Source of the DNA: Cyclonatronum proteinivorum
Lineage (GTDB): Bacteria; Bacteroidota; Rhodothermia; Balneolales; Cyclonatronaceae
Length of the DNA: 64,000 nt
NCBI RefSeq assembly: GCF_003353065.1
Contig: NZ_CP027806.1
Location: 2,810,501-2,874,500 of the forward strand
Reading direction: 5' to 3'
Part shown: positions 36,859 through 45,533 of the stretch, in pieces
How positions within the stretch are numbered: the first letter of the stretch is position 1
How the letters are laid out: every line of letters begins with the position of its first letter
Notes under the pieces: generated by a model
Seen by the model: only the letters and a program-made list of their open reading frames with translations
Told to the model about the DNA's origin: nothing
Database searches by the model: none
Translations under genes and position numbers: made by a program

Positions 36859-38532
36859 ATGCCAACACTTAACTGGATCGGTAAAGAGAAAGTAATTAAT
36901 CATCACCGGGATGTGCCGTTTCGGGTTTTAAATCATAAATACGGCTTTACTGCAGAAAAAGGCGAAACTAATAAGCCGACCAATAGTGGCAATAAAATTA
37001 TTCACGGGGATAATCTTGAGGCACTAAAATCCCTTTTGCCAGAGTACGAAGGCCAAGTGAAGTGTATCTATATTGACCCACCATACAATACAGGTAATGA
37101 AGGTTGGGTATATAATGATAATGTCAGTCACCCTAAACTCAAAAAATGGCTTGGGGAAGTTGTCGGTAAAGAAGGTGATGACCTAAGCAGACATGACAAA
37201 TGGCTTTGCATGATGTATCCAAGACTTCAGATCCTAAAAAGATTACTTTCTATAGATGGTTTGATTTTTATATCAATTGATGACAATGAATACCAAAGTT
37301 TGAAATTTCTATGTGACGAAATATTCGGAAGACAAAATTTTATCACAAACTTTTCTTGGCGGACAGATGGGAACTTTGATAATCAAGCGAAAATCAAGAT
37401 AAACCATGAATATATTTTGTGCTTTGCAAAAAAAATAAGTCAATTTGAACACCCTCGTATCGTAGATCCAAATATTGACCCATCGAGCAAACTTTTTAGG
37501 AGAGTAATTAGGAATACGATCGTCAAAAATGGACCCAAAAACCCTGTTAGCTCTATAAACTTACCCATAGGGTTTCCCGCTGAATTTGAATCAGGTGTTC
37601 TTGAACCCCGGAATGATGCTTGGCCCAAATTTGATGAACCGTTAAAAATTTCTGGATATAAATTAGAAGAGCCAGTATCAGTCTCAAGCGGATGGAGTTC
37701 GAAGAAACTTTTAGAGTCTTTTATTCATGCTAAGTTCAAGCCAGTTTTAGATACAAAGCAACAACTTACACGTTTTGTGATTACTAATTCCGGTGCCATT
37801 GAAGCATTAAAAGACAGGGAGCAGCCAAGCCATGTGGTAAGCTCTTTAAAAAATATGGGTAGCACACAAAATATGAGCTCCGATTTAAAAAAAATGGGTA
37901 TTAATTTTGATTACCCTAAGCCTAACTCGCTGTTAGAATACCTCTTAAGCATTCATCACACTAAAGATCACTATGTACTTGACTCGTTCGCAGGATCAGG
38001 TACAACTGCCCACGCAGTACTAAATCTTAACAAAAAGGATGGTGGTAACCGAAAGTTTATACTTATCGAAATGGAGGATTATGCAGAAAAAATAACGGCC
38101 AAAAGAATAAAAAAAGTTATTATAGGGTATGGAGACGGTAAAAATGAAGTCGAAGGCACAGGCGGAAGCTTTGATTATTACGAATTAGGCGAGCCTCTTT
38201 TTATTGGAGAAAATGCTGAATATCTGAATGAAAAAGTAGGCGCAGAAAAAATACGGTCATATATCTGGTTTAGTGAAACGCGCACTCCTTATCAGGCTCA
38301 TAACCAACAGTCTGAAACCGATTATTTCCTTGGGGCGCATGAGCAAACAGCCTACTACTTTTATTATCTTCCTCAGGAGATCACGACGCTTGACCATGAT
38401 TTCCTTGCTTCCGTTAAAACCAAGGCAGAACAATATGTCATTTATGCTGACAACTGTTTGCTCTCGAAAGAATACTTGAGTTCGAACAATATCATTTTCA
38501 AAAAAATCCCGCGTGATATAAACCGATTCTGA
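36859..38532 (+). CDS. mod: Type III restriction-modification system methyltransferase (Mod)
   Basis: Site-specific DNA adenine methyltransferase of the beta class, 557 residues. The catalytic motif DPPYNTG is at residues 73-79, and the SAM-binding motif FAGSGTTAHAV at ~377-387, in the order expected for type III Mod subunits. The opening KIIHGDNLEALKSLLPEYEG and the HDKWLCMMYPRLQ block are typical. The central ~200 residues should be the target-recognition region. The gene is AT-rich compared with the chromosome around it, suggesting acquisition. It ends one base before the Res gene, forming a tight two-gene operon. Confidence 0.95.
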   Translation: MPTLNWIGKEKVINHHRDVPFRVLNHKYGFTAEKGETNKPTNSGNKIIHGDNLEALKSLLPEYEGQVKCIYIDPPYNTGNEGWVYNDNVSHPKLKKWLGEVVGKEGDDLSRHDKWLCMMYPRLQILKRLLSIDGLIFISIDDNEYQSLKFLCDEIFGRQNFITNFSWRTDGNFDNQAKIKINHEYILCFAKKISQFEHPRIVDPNIDPSSKLFRRVIRNTIVKNGPKNPVSSINLPIGFPAEFESGVLEPRNDAWPKFDEPLKISGYKLEEPVSVSSGWSSKKLLESFIHAKFKPVLDTKQQLTRFVITNSGAIEALKDREQPSHVVSSLKNMGSTQNMSSDLKKMGINFDYPKPNSLLEYLLSIHHTKDHYVLDSFAGSGTTAHAVLNLNKKDGGNRKFILIEMEDYAEKITAKRIKKVIIGYGDGKNEVEGTGGSFDYYELGEPLFIGENAEYLNEKVGAEKIRSYIWFSETRTPYQAHNQQSETDYFLGAHEQTAYYFYYLPQEITTLDHDFLASVKTKAEQYVIYADNCLLSKEYLSSNNIIFKKIPRDINRF

Positions 38533-38533
38533 T

Positions 38534-41167
38534 ATGGAACTGAAAAATTACCAGCATAAAGTAATTGAAGACCTTGAAGATTTTTTAGAATATCTCCGGG
38601 AGTATCAAACTCCTGAAACGGCTTTCAATCAATATTGGGAAGACCGGATTGGTCCGTACAACCCCATTGCTGGTATCGGGATGGAACCCTATAAGCAAAC
38701 CATTCCTAAAGCCGCTCATGTTTGTATTAAAGTCCCCACCGCAGGCGGCAAGACTTTTATTGCCTGCCATGCGCTTCATTCAATATTTAATGCTACCGGA
38801 GACAGCCTGCCCAAAGCTGTTATTTGGCTTGTGCCATGGAGCAACCTGCTTGACCAAACAGTTCACAGCCTGAGCAATCCCGATCATCCTTACAGGAAAA
38901 AGCTGAACGCGCTGTTTAATCACAGGGTAGAGGTTTATACTAAAGAAGATCTCTTGCAGGGCAGCAACTTTAATCCGACCGTTGTTCAGGATCAGCTCTC
39001 AATCATCGTAATGAGCTTTGCCAGCCTTCGGGCCAGAAAAAAAGAGGATCGGAAAGTATATCAGGAGAATGGGCAGTTAGCTGCATTCGCGAATCAGTAT
39101 TCAGACGCTAAACATCTGCTTCACGAAACGGACGAAACGGCACTCATAAATGTCATTCGAAGTCTTAACCCTGTTTTAGTTGTAGATGAAAGTCACAATG
39201 CGGAGAGTACGCTAAGTGTTGATATGCTTGGTAATCTGAATCCATCTTTTATACTCGATCTTACGGCTACGCCCAAAATAAACAGCAACATTGTTAGTCT
39301 TGTCCCTGCCATTGAGCTCAAAAAAGAGCACATGGTTAAATTGCCCGTAATTGTTTACAACCATCAGGATAAAACAGATGTGATTAACAGCGCATTGCAC
39401 CTGCAGCGTAAACTTGAGCTTTTAGCCATTGAAGAGCGCAAAAAAGGAGGCAAATACATTCGACCAATTGTTCTGTTTCAGGCGCAGCCTAAAACCAAAG
39501 ACGATAACACAACTTTTGAAAAGCTCAAGCGGCAACTGTTAAACGTAGGGATTCCTGAAGAGCAGATTAAAATAAAAACAGCAAATATTGATGAGCTAAA
39601 GGACGTCAGTTTGTCGGATGAATCTTGCCCTGTAAGATATATCATAACGATCAACGCACTTAAGGAAGGCTGGGATTGCCCCTTTGCCTATGTGCTGGCT
39701 TCGTTAGCCGACAAATCATCCGCTGTTGATGTAGAGCAAATCCTTGGTCGTGTTTTAAGGCAGCCTTATGTAATGAGACATTCAGCTTCATTGCTCAATG
39801 TCTCATACGTATTGACCGCTTCGGCCAAATTTAATGATACGCTGCAAAACATTGTTGAAGGACTTCAAGCCTCTGGTTTCAGTGAAAAGGATTACAGAAA
39901 AAAAGATGTGATGTCCGAAGCGTCCAAAAAGGAGGCTATTGTTGATCCTATGACCATAGAGCTTTTCCCTGAACAAGTACAGGAACATGAGGAGGAAGAA
40001 ATTGACAGTGAACGGATTTCGTATAATGAAACCGAACACGAAATCGGTGCAGAAGACCCTGCTATAGCAGACATTACCAGCCTTGCTGAACAGCAAAGCA
40101 AGGAAATGGAATCGGAAATCGAGCGGCAGAAAAGCAAACCAATTGATGAACACCAATTTATGGAAATGGGTGATAAGGTGAAGCGCTATAAATTAATTGA
40201 AGCATACAGTACCATAGCCAAAGAAATTGAACTGCCTCAGTTTTTTATTGAAACCCCAAAAGGTGATATTTTCGGTGCAGGAGAAGCCTTTTTAAATCAA
40301 GAGCTTCTCTTAAAAGGTTTTAAACTTGCAAGTGAAGATACGAAGATCGATTTCGAAGAAAACGCCAAAGACCTGTACAAAGTTGACATTCATAAGCAGG
40401 GTGATGAAGACTATTCACCCCGCTTTGAGAAAATCGCAAATTATTCTGTAAAGGATGACATCGTAGAATATATTCTTGCTAAGCCCAAAGAAAGTCAGAT
40501 AAAAGACATAGCTTACCGTTTAGTAAATGCTGTTGGGAATATGTACCCCATATCCGATCATGAAATCAGACTATATATTGAAAGAATTATTGCAAGTTTT
40601 AGTGCTGAGCAGTTTAGAAGTATATTAACGAGCTACTTCAGGTACGCAACCAAAATAAAAGAGAAGGTAAAATCGCTTGCAGACGCATACGCCGAACAGC
40701 AGTTTAATGAGCTGTTAACCATTGGCAAAGTATCAGCCAAACCGACCTGGAAATTCCCGGAAGCTATAGTACCAGGTCCGGTAGGCTCATCGATTAGTAA
40801 GTCCCTTTATGAACGTGAAGGGATAATGAATGACTTCGAAACTTCAGTTATCTCAGATATTTCGAGCTTACCTAATATAACTTTCTGGCACAGAAACCTT
40901 GGTAGAGGAAAAGGATTTTCAATAAACGGATTTAAATCCAGGCATTACCCTGATTTCATATTGCACACCAGGAATGGAAACATCATCATACTTGAAACCA
41001 AAGGAGATGACAGAGACAACCCTGACAGCGCCTCAAAAAGAAGGCTTGGAGAAAAATGGGCTAATCTCTCAGGTGTAAACTACTACTACTTTATGGTCTA
41101 TAATAAAATCTCCCCCGAAGGTGCATTTAACCGGGTAAAAGCAAGAGAACTGATTTCGAGATTGTAA
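38534..41167 (+). CDS. res: Type III restriction-modification system restriction subunit (Res)
   Basis: The 877-residue ATP-dependent endonuclease subunit. Superfamily 2 helicase motifs are visible: Walker A TAGGKT at residues 69-74, DESHN at 218-222, DLTATPK, and the late motif EQILGRVLRQPY. The C-terminal nuclease is PD-(D/E)XK type: HYPDFI with Asp807, then IILETKG with Glu821 and Lys823. All key residues are present, so the system looks functional. It acts with Mod, whose gene ends immediately upstream, to cut unmodified DNA carrying two oppositely oriented sites. A charged insertion (~residues 470-545) is rich in Glu. Confidence 0.95.
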   Translation: MELKNYQHKVIEDLEDFLEYLREYQTPETAFNQYWEDRIGPYNPIAGIGMEPYKQTIPKAAHVCIKVPTAGGKTFIACHALHSIFNATGDSLPKAVIWLVPWSNLLDQTVHSLSNPDHPYRKKLNALFNHRVEVYTKEDLLQGSNFNPTVVQDQLSIIVMSFASLRARKKEDRKVYQENGQLAAFANQYSDAKHLLHETDETALINVIRSLNPVLVVDESHNAESTLSVDMLGNLNPSFILDLTATPKINSNIVSLVPAIELKKEHMVKLPVIVYNHQDKTDVINSALHLQRKLELLAIEERKKGGKYIRPIVLFQAQPKTKDDNTTFEKLKRQLLNVGIPEEQIKIKTANIDELKDVSLSDESCPVRYIITINALKEGWDCPFAYVLASLADKSSAVDVEQILGRVLRQPYVMRHSASLLNVSYVLTASAKFNDTLQNIVEGLQASGFSEKDYRKKDVMSEASKKEAIVDPMTIELFPEQVQEHEEEEIDSERISYNETEHEIGAEDPAIADITSLAEQQSKEMESEIERQKSKPIDEHQFMEMGDKVKRYKLIEAYSTIAKEIELPQFFIETPKGDIFGAGEAFLNQELLLKGFKLASEDTKIDFEENAKDLYKVDIHKQGDEDYSPRFEKIANYSVKDDIVEYILAKPKESQIKDIAYRLVNAVGNMYPISDHEIRLYIERIIASFSAEQFRSILTSYFRYATKIKEKVKSLADAYAEQQFNELLTIGKVSAKPTWKFPEAIVPGPVGSSISKSLYEREGIMNDFETSVISDISSLPNITFWHRNLGRGKGFSINGFKSRHYPDFILHTRNGNIIILETKGDDRDNPDSASKRRLGEKWANLSGVNYYYFMVYNKISPEGAFNRVKARELISRL

Positions 41168-41199
41168 AGTGAAGCTGAATTGAAAAAAAGGGGATTAAC

Positions 41200-41319
41200 A
41201 TGCGCCGGAATATGCAGAGTGCATCCATTCGGGAAACAGATCGGCAACTATACCATAAATTCGGCCTCAATCCGGAAGAGATTACGGTTATTGAGGGTAT
41301 GATAAAGCGGATGGGGTAG
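41200..41319 (+). pseudogene. C-terminal remnant of a DNA methyltransferase-type gene
   Basis: A 39-codon frame reads MRRNMQSASIRETDRQLYHK then FGLNPEEITVIEG. The pattern TD-x-x-(L/I)Y-x-x-(F/Y)GL-x-x-EE is the usual tail of Eco57I/TaqI-like and other N6-adenine methyltransferases of restriction systems. No body of such a gene is present, so it is probably a leftover of a replaced restriction-modification gene just past Res. Confidence 0.5.
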
Positions 41320-41434
41320 GGGGGGCGAGCTGCCGGGTGGGTTGGGTTTTTAGTAGTTTTGTTTGTTGAGTTACTGTTTGGTATTGTGGGTGTTTTAGAA
41401 GTATGTTTTGGCGTCAAACTGGGCTATAGCTGTT

Positions 41435-41526
41435 ACATAACGGATTGGCGTTTGTGCTGCCGGGGTGACCGTCTAAGAATATAAGCAAAAATTGCTTACC
41501 CATCCGCACGAAATGCTTTGTTAGGC
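41435..41526 (-). other. attC-like recombination site A
   Basis: Read on the minus strand the site starts GCCTAAC, overlapping the stop codon of the 41521-42567 gene, and ends GTTATGT. In between it folds as an imperfect hairpin with arms GCATTTCGTGCGG and GCAGCACAAACGCC and a tip TAAGCAA-TTT-TTGCTTA. Length (92 bp), RYYYAAC start, GTT end and stop-codon overlap match integron attC sites. Confidence 0.7.
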
Positions 41527-42567
41527 GCATTTCTTTGATTCTAAATATGTTAAAAAGGACTCCGGAGAACTGATAAATTCCGTTGTATTTGATAAAGTAA
41601 GTTCTGAGTATTTGTTCAAAATATGTCTAATGTTTCTATCTTCAGTAACAAATACGTCTCCATATGTAAGAGGAACTATCATCATTTCAGTATCGTGAAA
41701 ATCATTAATTGTGAACTTCTTATTTTCATTCAAACCTGTATATATCATAACTTCACAAAATGTGTTTAGTGCTGGAAGTAGAGGGAAAATATGATTATAG
41801 CTACTTTCATCGGGGTCTTTCGGAATACTGTTAAAATAGTTAGTTACCTTTAGCAATGAGGCTGGGGATAAAATTCTATTTAATTTAAATATCCGCGGAA
41901 GTATTGTTTGCTTTGCAATGTGTGTCCTTTCAATTGTTCTAATTCTTGGAACTGACCTTTTTGCATACTCATTTCTTTTAATTAATTGTTCTGTCATTTG
42001 ATTCTCAAATGGAATTTTATTCATCGGAAGTCGATCTTTGAGCATTGTGACAAAATCATTAATCGATAAACTAGAGATTGCTTTTGGAAAAGTACAACTT
42101 GAAAACTCCCTAATTTTTCTATCTAACTCTGTATTTCTTGGATTGGGATTAAATTTCAATTGAAACTTTGAAGAGATAAATCCAGATATTGGTAAGTAAA
42201 TATGAGAGTTGTTCAATTGATATTCTTGGTCATCTATTACACCAGCAATTAGTAGTTCTATTTCTTTATCAAATATTTCATTCGGAGACCGAAAACATAA
42301 ACTAAAGCTTATTGAATCCATAAATTCAAATACTTGTTTTGCAGAGTCATAATTCTGCTTAAGAAGCTCTCGGAAAGTATCCTTTGAAAGTGGGCAAAAT
42401 ATTTTACCACACTCAAATAATCGTTTTAAGTGTAACTTTATACTTTTGAATTGATCATTTTCTTCTCGAGATATCTTGTTCCACATATTGGTGTCTAAAA
42501 AAAAAGCTTCTCGTTTTGTGATACGAGAGAGAATTTCGTGATTATATATTTCTGAGAATTGATACAT
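41521..42567 (-). CDS. PIN-like protein in an attC-flanked cassette
   Basis: The 348-residue AT-rich protein has no clear named family. The pattern of acidic residues suggests a PIN-type ribonuclease fold: Asp25 in FFLDTNMWN near the start, and HDTEMMIVPLTYGDVFVTED near residue 290, with TED before a helix as in VapC-like proteins. The long middle is helical and unassigned. The gene fills one cassette exactly, starting 12 bases after site B and with its stop inside site A. Single-gene cassettes of this kind often encode toxins, antiphage or stress proteins. RNA cleavage is an inference from four acidic positions only. Confidence 0.65.
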   Translation of the reverse strand: MYQFSEIYNHEILSRITKREAFFLDTNMWNKISREENDQFKSIKLHLKRLFECGKIFCPLSKDTFRELLKQNYDSAKQVFEFMDSISFSLCFRSPNEIFDKEIELLIAGVIDDQEYQLNNSHIYLPISGFISSKFQLKFNPNPRNTELDRKIREFSSCTFPKAISSLSINDFVTMLKDRLPMNKIPFENQMTEQLIKRNEYAKRSVPRIRTIERTHIAKQTILPRIFKLNRILSPASLLKVTNYFNSIPKDPDESSYNHIFPLLPALNTFCEVMIYTGLNENKKFTINDFHDTEMMIVPLTYGDVFVTEDRNIRHILNKYSELTLSNTTEFISSPESFLTYLESKKCA

Positions 42568-42579
42568 GTTTGAGAAAGC

Positions 42580-42669
42580 GCCTAACGGCTTGGCGTTTGT
42601 GCTGCGGGGTGACCATGCCTGAAGATAAGCAACAATGGCTTACACGGCAGCAGGAAATGCTTGTTATAG
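42580..42669 (-). other. attC-like recombination site B
   Basis: Minus-strand reading begins CTATAAC, ends with a perfect GTTAGGC (GTTRRRY), and carries arms GCATTTCCTGCTGCC/CGCAGCACAAACGCC around the tip TAAGCCATTGTTGCTTA. It separates the nuclease-like gene from the PIN-like gene. Confidence 0.75.
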
Positions 42670-42673
42670 CAAA

Positions 42674-43795
42674 CTAAAGTTTGATTCTGTATAACTTGTT
42701 TCCCTTTTGACTAAAACGTTCTTCAATAATTCCTTGACGCAACATGTTTTCAAGATGATGTCTAATCTGCGATGTGGGAATAAATGATAATTTATTGAAA
42801 CCTTGTTGTTTGCCCCCCCATTTTTGTATCCTAAGCGGTGAGAAGGCCCACTTTGAATATTTACTGAGAAATCTTCGCAACAGAGATTCAATGTCATCAA
42901 TATCAGTATTATCTATCTTATTTAGCTCATATTCAGAGTATGTTGCTTTTAAATTATGAAACTTTGTATCAATAGAATTAAATTTGACAATTGGAATACC
43001 TTTATAAAAGTTTAGATCAATAATATCGTCTGGAACGAGAATTAACGGTTGAATAGCAACTCGAACATTTCTCTCAGATAGATAGCTTTCGTATTCTTCT
43101 TTGTGATAATTAATCTGATGTGCTGCATTTTCTAATATGGAAGGGCGAGTTATATATTTAATTTCTAATAGATAATGAACAGTTGGTGTCTCTATGATTG
43201 CATCAATTATTAAGCTTCTGCTACCAGAGACAAGACGTACTTCTTTTCTAATATTTTTATAAGGAAACGGAATCTTATTTTTCACCAAAGACTCTAATAC
43301 TGATTTTTCAAAATTTAATGCAGTACTAACCATTTGATTTTTATCTCTTACAGTTGAATCCTCAATATCTGTTATACCAGCAGGTGGATCTACGATGTCT
43401 TCTATCGATTCTACATCATCTGCCCCAGTATTCTCTTCCTTTTCGATTTCCGCAGATATTTCTTGTTCAGTTTTAGCCTTTACCTCTTCATTGCTAGCAT
43501 TCCCTGACAGGTATGCCCAAAATTCTTTTCTATTCCATATCAAGGCAGCAAGTTTTTCTAAAAAAAGTATTTCTGTGACTAACGTAGCAACAACAAAAAC
43601 AGAAACAACATATACAACATGCAGATTAGCAGCTAGTGCTAGAGATACTACTAAAATGGAGCCAAGTAATTGAGTTATAACTTTTTTATCACTAACTAGC
43701 ATCACACAAATAGCAATGATTAACCCAACAACTGCTAAAATTGACGCTATAGTTTCAAAAATTGTTGAATTGGTAACTAAATCCATAAATATCAT
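42674..43795 (-). CDS. Membrane-anchored PD-(D/E)XK nuclease-like protein with C-terminal winged helix
   Basis: The 373-residue cassette gene product. Three N-terminal helices (about 12-34, 41-58 and 59-78) are followed by an acidic linker (100-150). A restriction-endonuclease-like domain has Asp198 in LIIDAII and Glu211-x-Lys213 in LLEIKY, with an upstream helix acid near Glu163, fitting the PD-(D/E)XK core. Residues ~305-373 look like a winged helix (PTSQIRHHLENMLRQGIIEE). The gene fills the cassette between sites C and B. A membrane-tethered nuclease with a DNA-binding tail suggests defence against incoming DNA, but no such family is recognised by eye. An alternative start is Met4. Confidence 0.75.
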   Translation of the reverse strand: MIFMDLVTNSTIFETIASILAVVGLIIAICVMLVSDKKVITQLLGSILVVSLALAANLHVVYVVSVFVVATLVTEILFLEKLAALIWNRKEFWAYLSGNASNEEVKAKTEQEISAEIEKEENTGADDVESIEDIVDPPAGITDIEDSTVRDKNQMVSTALNFEKSVLESLVKNKIPFPYKNIRKEVRLVSGSRSLIIDAIIETPTVHYLLEIKYITRPSILENAAHQINYHKEEYESYLSERNVRVAIQPLILVPDDIIDLNFYKGIPIVKFNSIDTKFHNLKATYSEYELNKIDNTDIDDIESLLRRFLSKYSKWAFSPLRIQKWGGKQQGFNKLSFIPTSQIRHHLENMLRQGIIEERFSQKGNKLYRIKL

Positions 43796-43816
43796 CGAGC
43801 ATTGTTAGTAAATTTG

Positions 43817-43906
43817 CTATAACGGCTTGGCATTTGTGCGGCGGGGCAAACATTTAAGAGTATAAGCAACAAGAGCTTACCCGTCCGCACGAAATGCTTG
43901 TTATTT
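43817..43906 (-). other. attC-like recombination site C
   Basis: Minus-strand reading ends CCGTTATAG and has arms GCATTTCGTGCGGAC/CGCCGCACAAATGCC around the tip TAAGC-TCTTGTT-GCTTA. It starts just after the stop of the small acidic gene at 43908. It is nearly identical to site A over the first 25 bases. Confidence 0.75.
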
Positions 43907-43907
43907 T

Positions 43908-44117
43908 TCAGAACCCCAAAAAATCAAAATCACCATCGGCATCCCAATCATCTTCGCCCTCTCCTTCTTCATCCTCATTGTCCAATCCATCACCCTCTAC
44001 ATTTGGAGCCGTCACATAATCCCAGTATCCAGTAGGATCTACAAGTTCATCTGGGTCTTCTACATCAGAAGCTTTTATCCAAGTTCCGAATATTGTTAAA
44101 AATTTATCCTCTTTCAT
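43908..44117 (-). CDS. Small acidic protein, partner of the TPR protein
   Basis: The 69-residue protein begins MKEDKFLTIFGTWIKASDVE and ends in a very acidic tail (NEDEEGEGEDDWDADGDFDF). Its start lies 17 bases after the stop of the TPR gene, and its stop abuts attC-like site C, so both genes belong to one cassette. Such acidic tails resemble DNA mimics or chaperone-like antitoxins, but nothing more specific can be said. Confidence 0.6.
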   Translation of the reverse strand: MKEDKFLTIFGTWIKASDVEDPDELVDPTGYWDYVTAPNVEGDGLDNEDEEGEGEDDWDADGDFDFLGF

Positions 44118-44134
44118 ATTTTTATAACTTTTAC

Positions 44135-44743
44135 TTAGTCAAAAAATTCACTAGTTATTTGGCCTGTTAAAGCAAAGATTACACCGCCCGCAGCATATTT
44201 ACCAACTCTTGAAACCCATTTGTTAAAATCATTTGGCCCTGATTGGGAAGACTTATTTGTATGATTGCTCTGCGATTCTTTCCTTTTCAATAAAGACTTA
44301 GCTTCATCATGCCCCATTTGTGCAGCTATTTCCATGTTCTGCCAACCATCATCAAACTTTGATTGCTTCAATTGGCTCATAGCTATTAAATAGACTTTAT
44401 CAGCATTCAATCCAAATGGCTCATCAACTATACTTAGTATAAGATCTTCAGCTTCATAAAAACCACCTTCATTATAGTTATCAACAGCTGCATTGTAGAA
44501 AATGTAATCTATAGCTTCAATTGATGGATCATATTTAGATTGGTAAACTAAATCCCGCCAAATATCAAAGGCCTCATTATGATTTCCTGTCTCAAACAAA
44601 CAACATGCTAATAAGTGCCAATATTCAGCTTCATTTTTCTTATTAATGGCCATTTTAAGCCAATCAATAGCAGAACCTAAATTATTAGATTCAATATCTG
44701 ATAAAGCTTTCTTGTAACATTGATTCGCTGTTTTATAAAACAT
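44135..44743 (-). CDS. TPR/Sel1-like repeat protein with C-terminal membrane segment
   Basis: The 202-residue protein, started at the ATG at 44743 (MFYKTANQCYKKALSDIES). The upstream TTG frame would run into the inverted repeat at 44805. Three to four helical repeat units are visible (AIDWLKMAINKKNEAEYWHLLACCLFETGNHNEAF as two consecutive units; FYEAEDLIL; GWQNMEIAAQMGHDEAKSLL, the last Sel1-like). A Ser/Asn linker and a C-terminal hydrophobic segment (YAAGGVIFALTGQITSEFF) follow. It is probably a scaffold working with the acidic protein encoded downstream; the pair occupies the first visible cassette position. Confidence 0.65.
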   Translation of the reverse strand: MFYKTANQCYKKALSDIESNNLGSAIDWLKMAINKKNEAEYWHLLACCLFETGNHNEAFDIWRDLVYQSKYDPSIEAIDYIFYNAAVDNYNEGGFYEAEDLILSIVDEPFGLNADKVYLIAMSQLKQSKFDDGWQNMEIAAQMGHDEAKSLLKRKESQSNHTNKSSQSGPNDFNKWVSRVGKYAAGGVIFALTGQITSEFFD

Positions 44744-44804
44744 GATTTTTGTTATTATGAGTTTTAAAAAATAACTACTTATTGAGCGACTGACAATATA
44801 CACC

Positions 44805-44939
44805 CCCAAGTCGTATAAGTAAAGAATTATCTACTTATGCGACGCACGGGTACGCATTAAGCACCAAAAAGGCGTTTAATAGCGTGTTCGTTTTCGGGGT
44901 TGTGCTTCGTCGTATAAGGAAATACTTATACAACTTGGG
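44805..44939. repeat. Inverted repeat bordering the cassette region
   Basis: CCCAAGTCGTATAAGTA at 44805-44821 faces TACTTATACAACTTGGG at 44923-44939 (17-bp arms, one mismatch). The enclosed ~100 bases carry no gene. It lies just upstream of the first cassette gene and may mark an element end or a regulatory structure. Confidence 0.6.
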
Positions 44940-45456
44940 TGAAATGCATTCAAATCTTGCTGCTGTTGCGATGCATGCCAAAACGATCCCATAAGCTCCC
45001 TTTATCTTGGCACTGCCTCAAGCCTCGGGTTGGACTCCTTTCATCTATCTTGCAAATCTTTGTCCGTTAGGTATATCGACTCTGTTTCCGGGTTTTCATC
45101 ATAATGCCTGATTGCAAACCCGTGTATAGCTTGTGCCGGAATGAAGGCTTGCCCGGTAAATCCGCGATTTTTTTCTCCATCCGTTGGGCCAACCGAATGG
45201 TGTTTTCCTTTTCTGTTCCCGGTTCAGGTTCAGGTTCAGGTGCAACGGGCAGGGTACGCGCCCGACCGTTGGGATGCTGTTTCGTGCTAATTGAATTTGC
45301 TAAGGCCGTTTTACAATGATCGTATTGGTATGGTTTGTTTAGAATGGAGGATGAAGCAGGGCTGTCGTTATTGATATGAATTTTGTTTCTGAAACTTTCG
45401 GATGCTATTACAAACAAGGCCGTCTGCGCGTGCCGGCATGCTCGGGTTTGCGTTTG
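44940..45456. other. Intergenic stretch without a convincing gene
   Basis: The only frame of size (45067-45417, minus) has no family features and contains a low-complexity EPEPEPG run arising from GGTTCA triplication at 45222-45240. I see no other structure. Confidence 0.4.
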
Positions 45457-45533
45457 ATCAAAGACATATCAAAGACAGGTCAAAGACGTATCAAAGACGT
45501 ATCAAAGACGTATCAAAGACGTATCAAAGACGT
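45457..45533. repeat. 11-mer tandem repeat (ATCAAAGACGT)7
   Basis: Seven head-to-tail units, the first three slightly divergent and the last four identical. It is followed at 45543 by an inverted partial unit, GTCTTTGATATGAC, that could fold back on the array. Confidence 0.9.

Noticed and set aside
45067-45417. 116-codon minus-strand frame
   Set aside because: It contains a low-complexity EPEPEPG run from a hexamer triplication and no recognisable domain; insufficient support for a gene.
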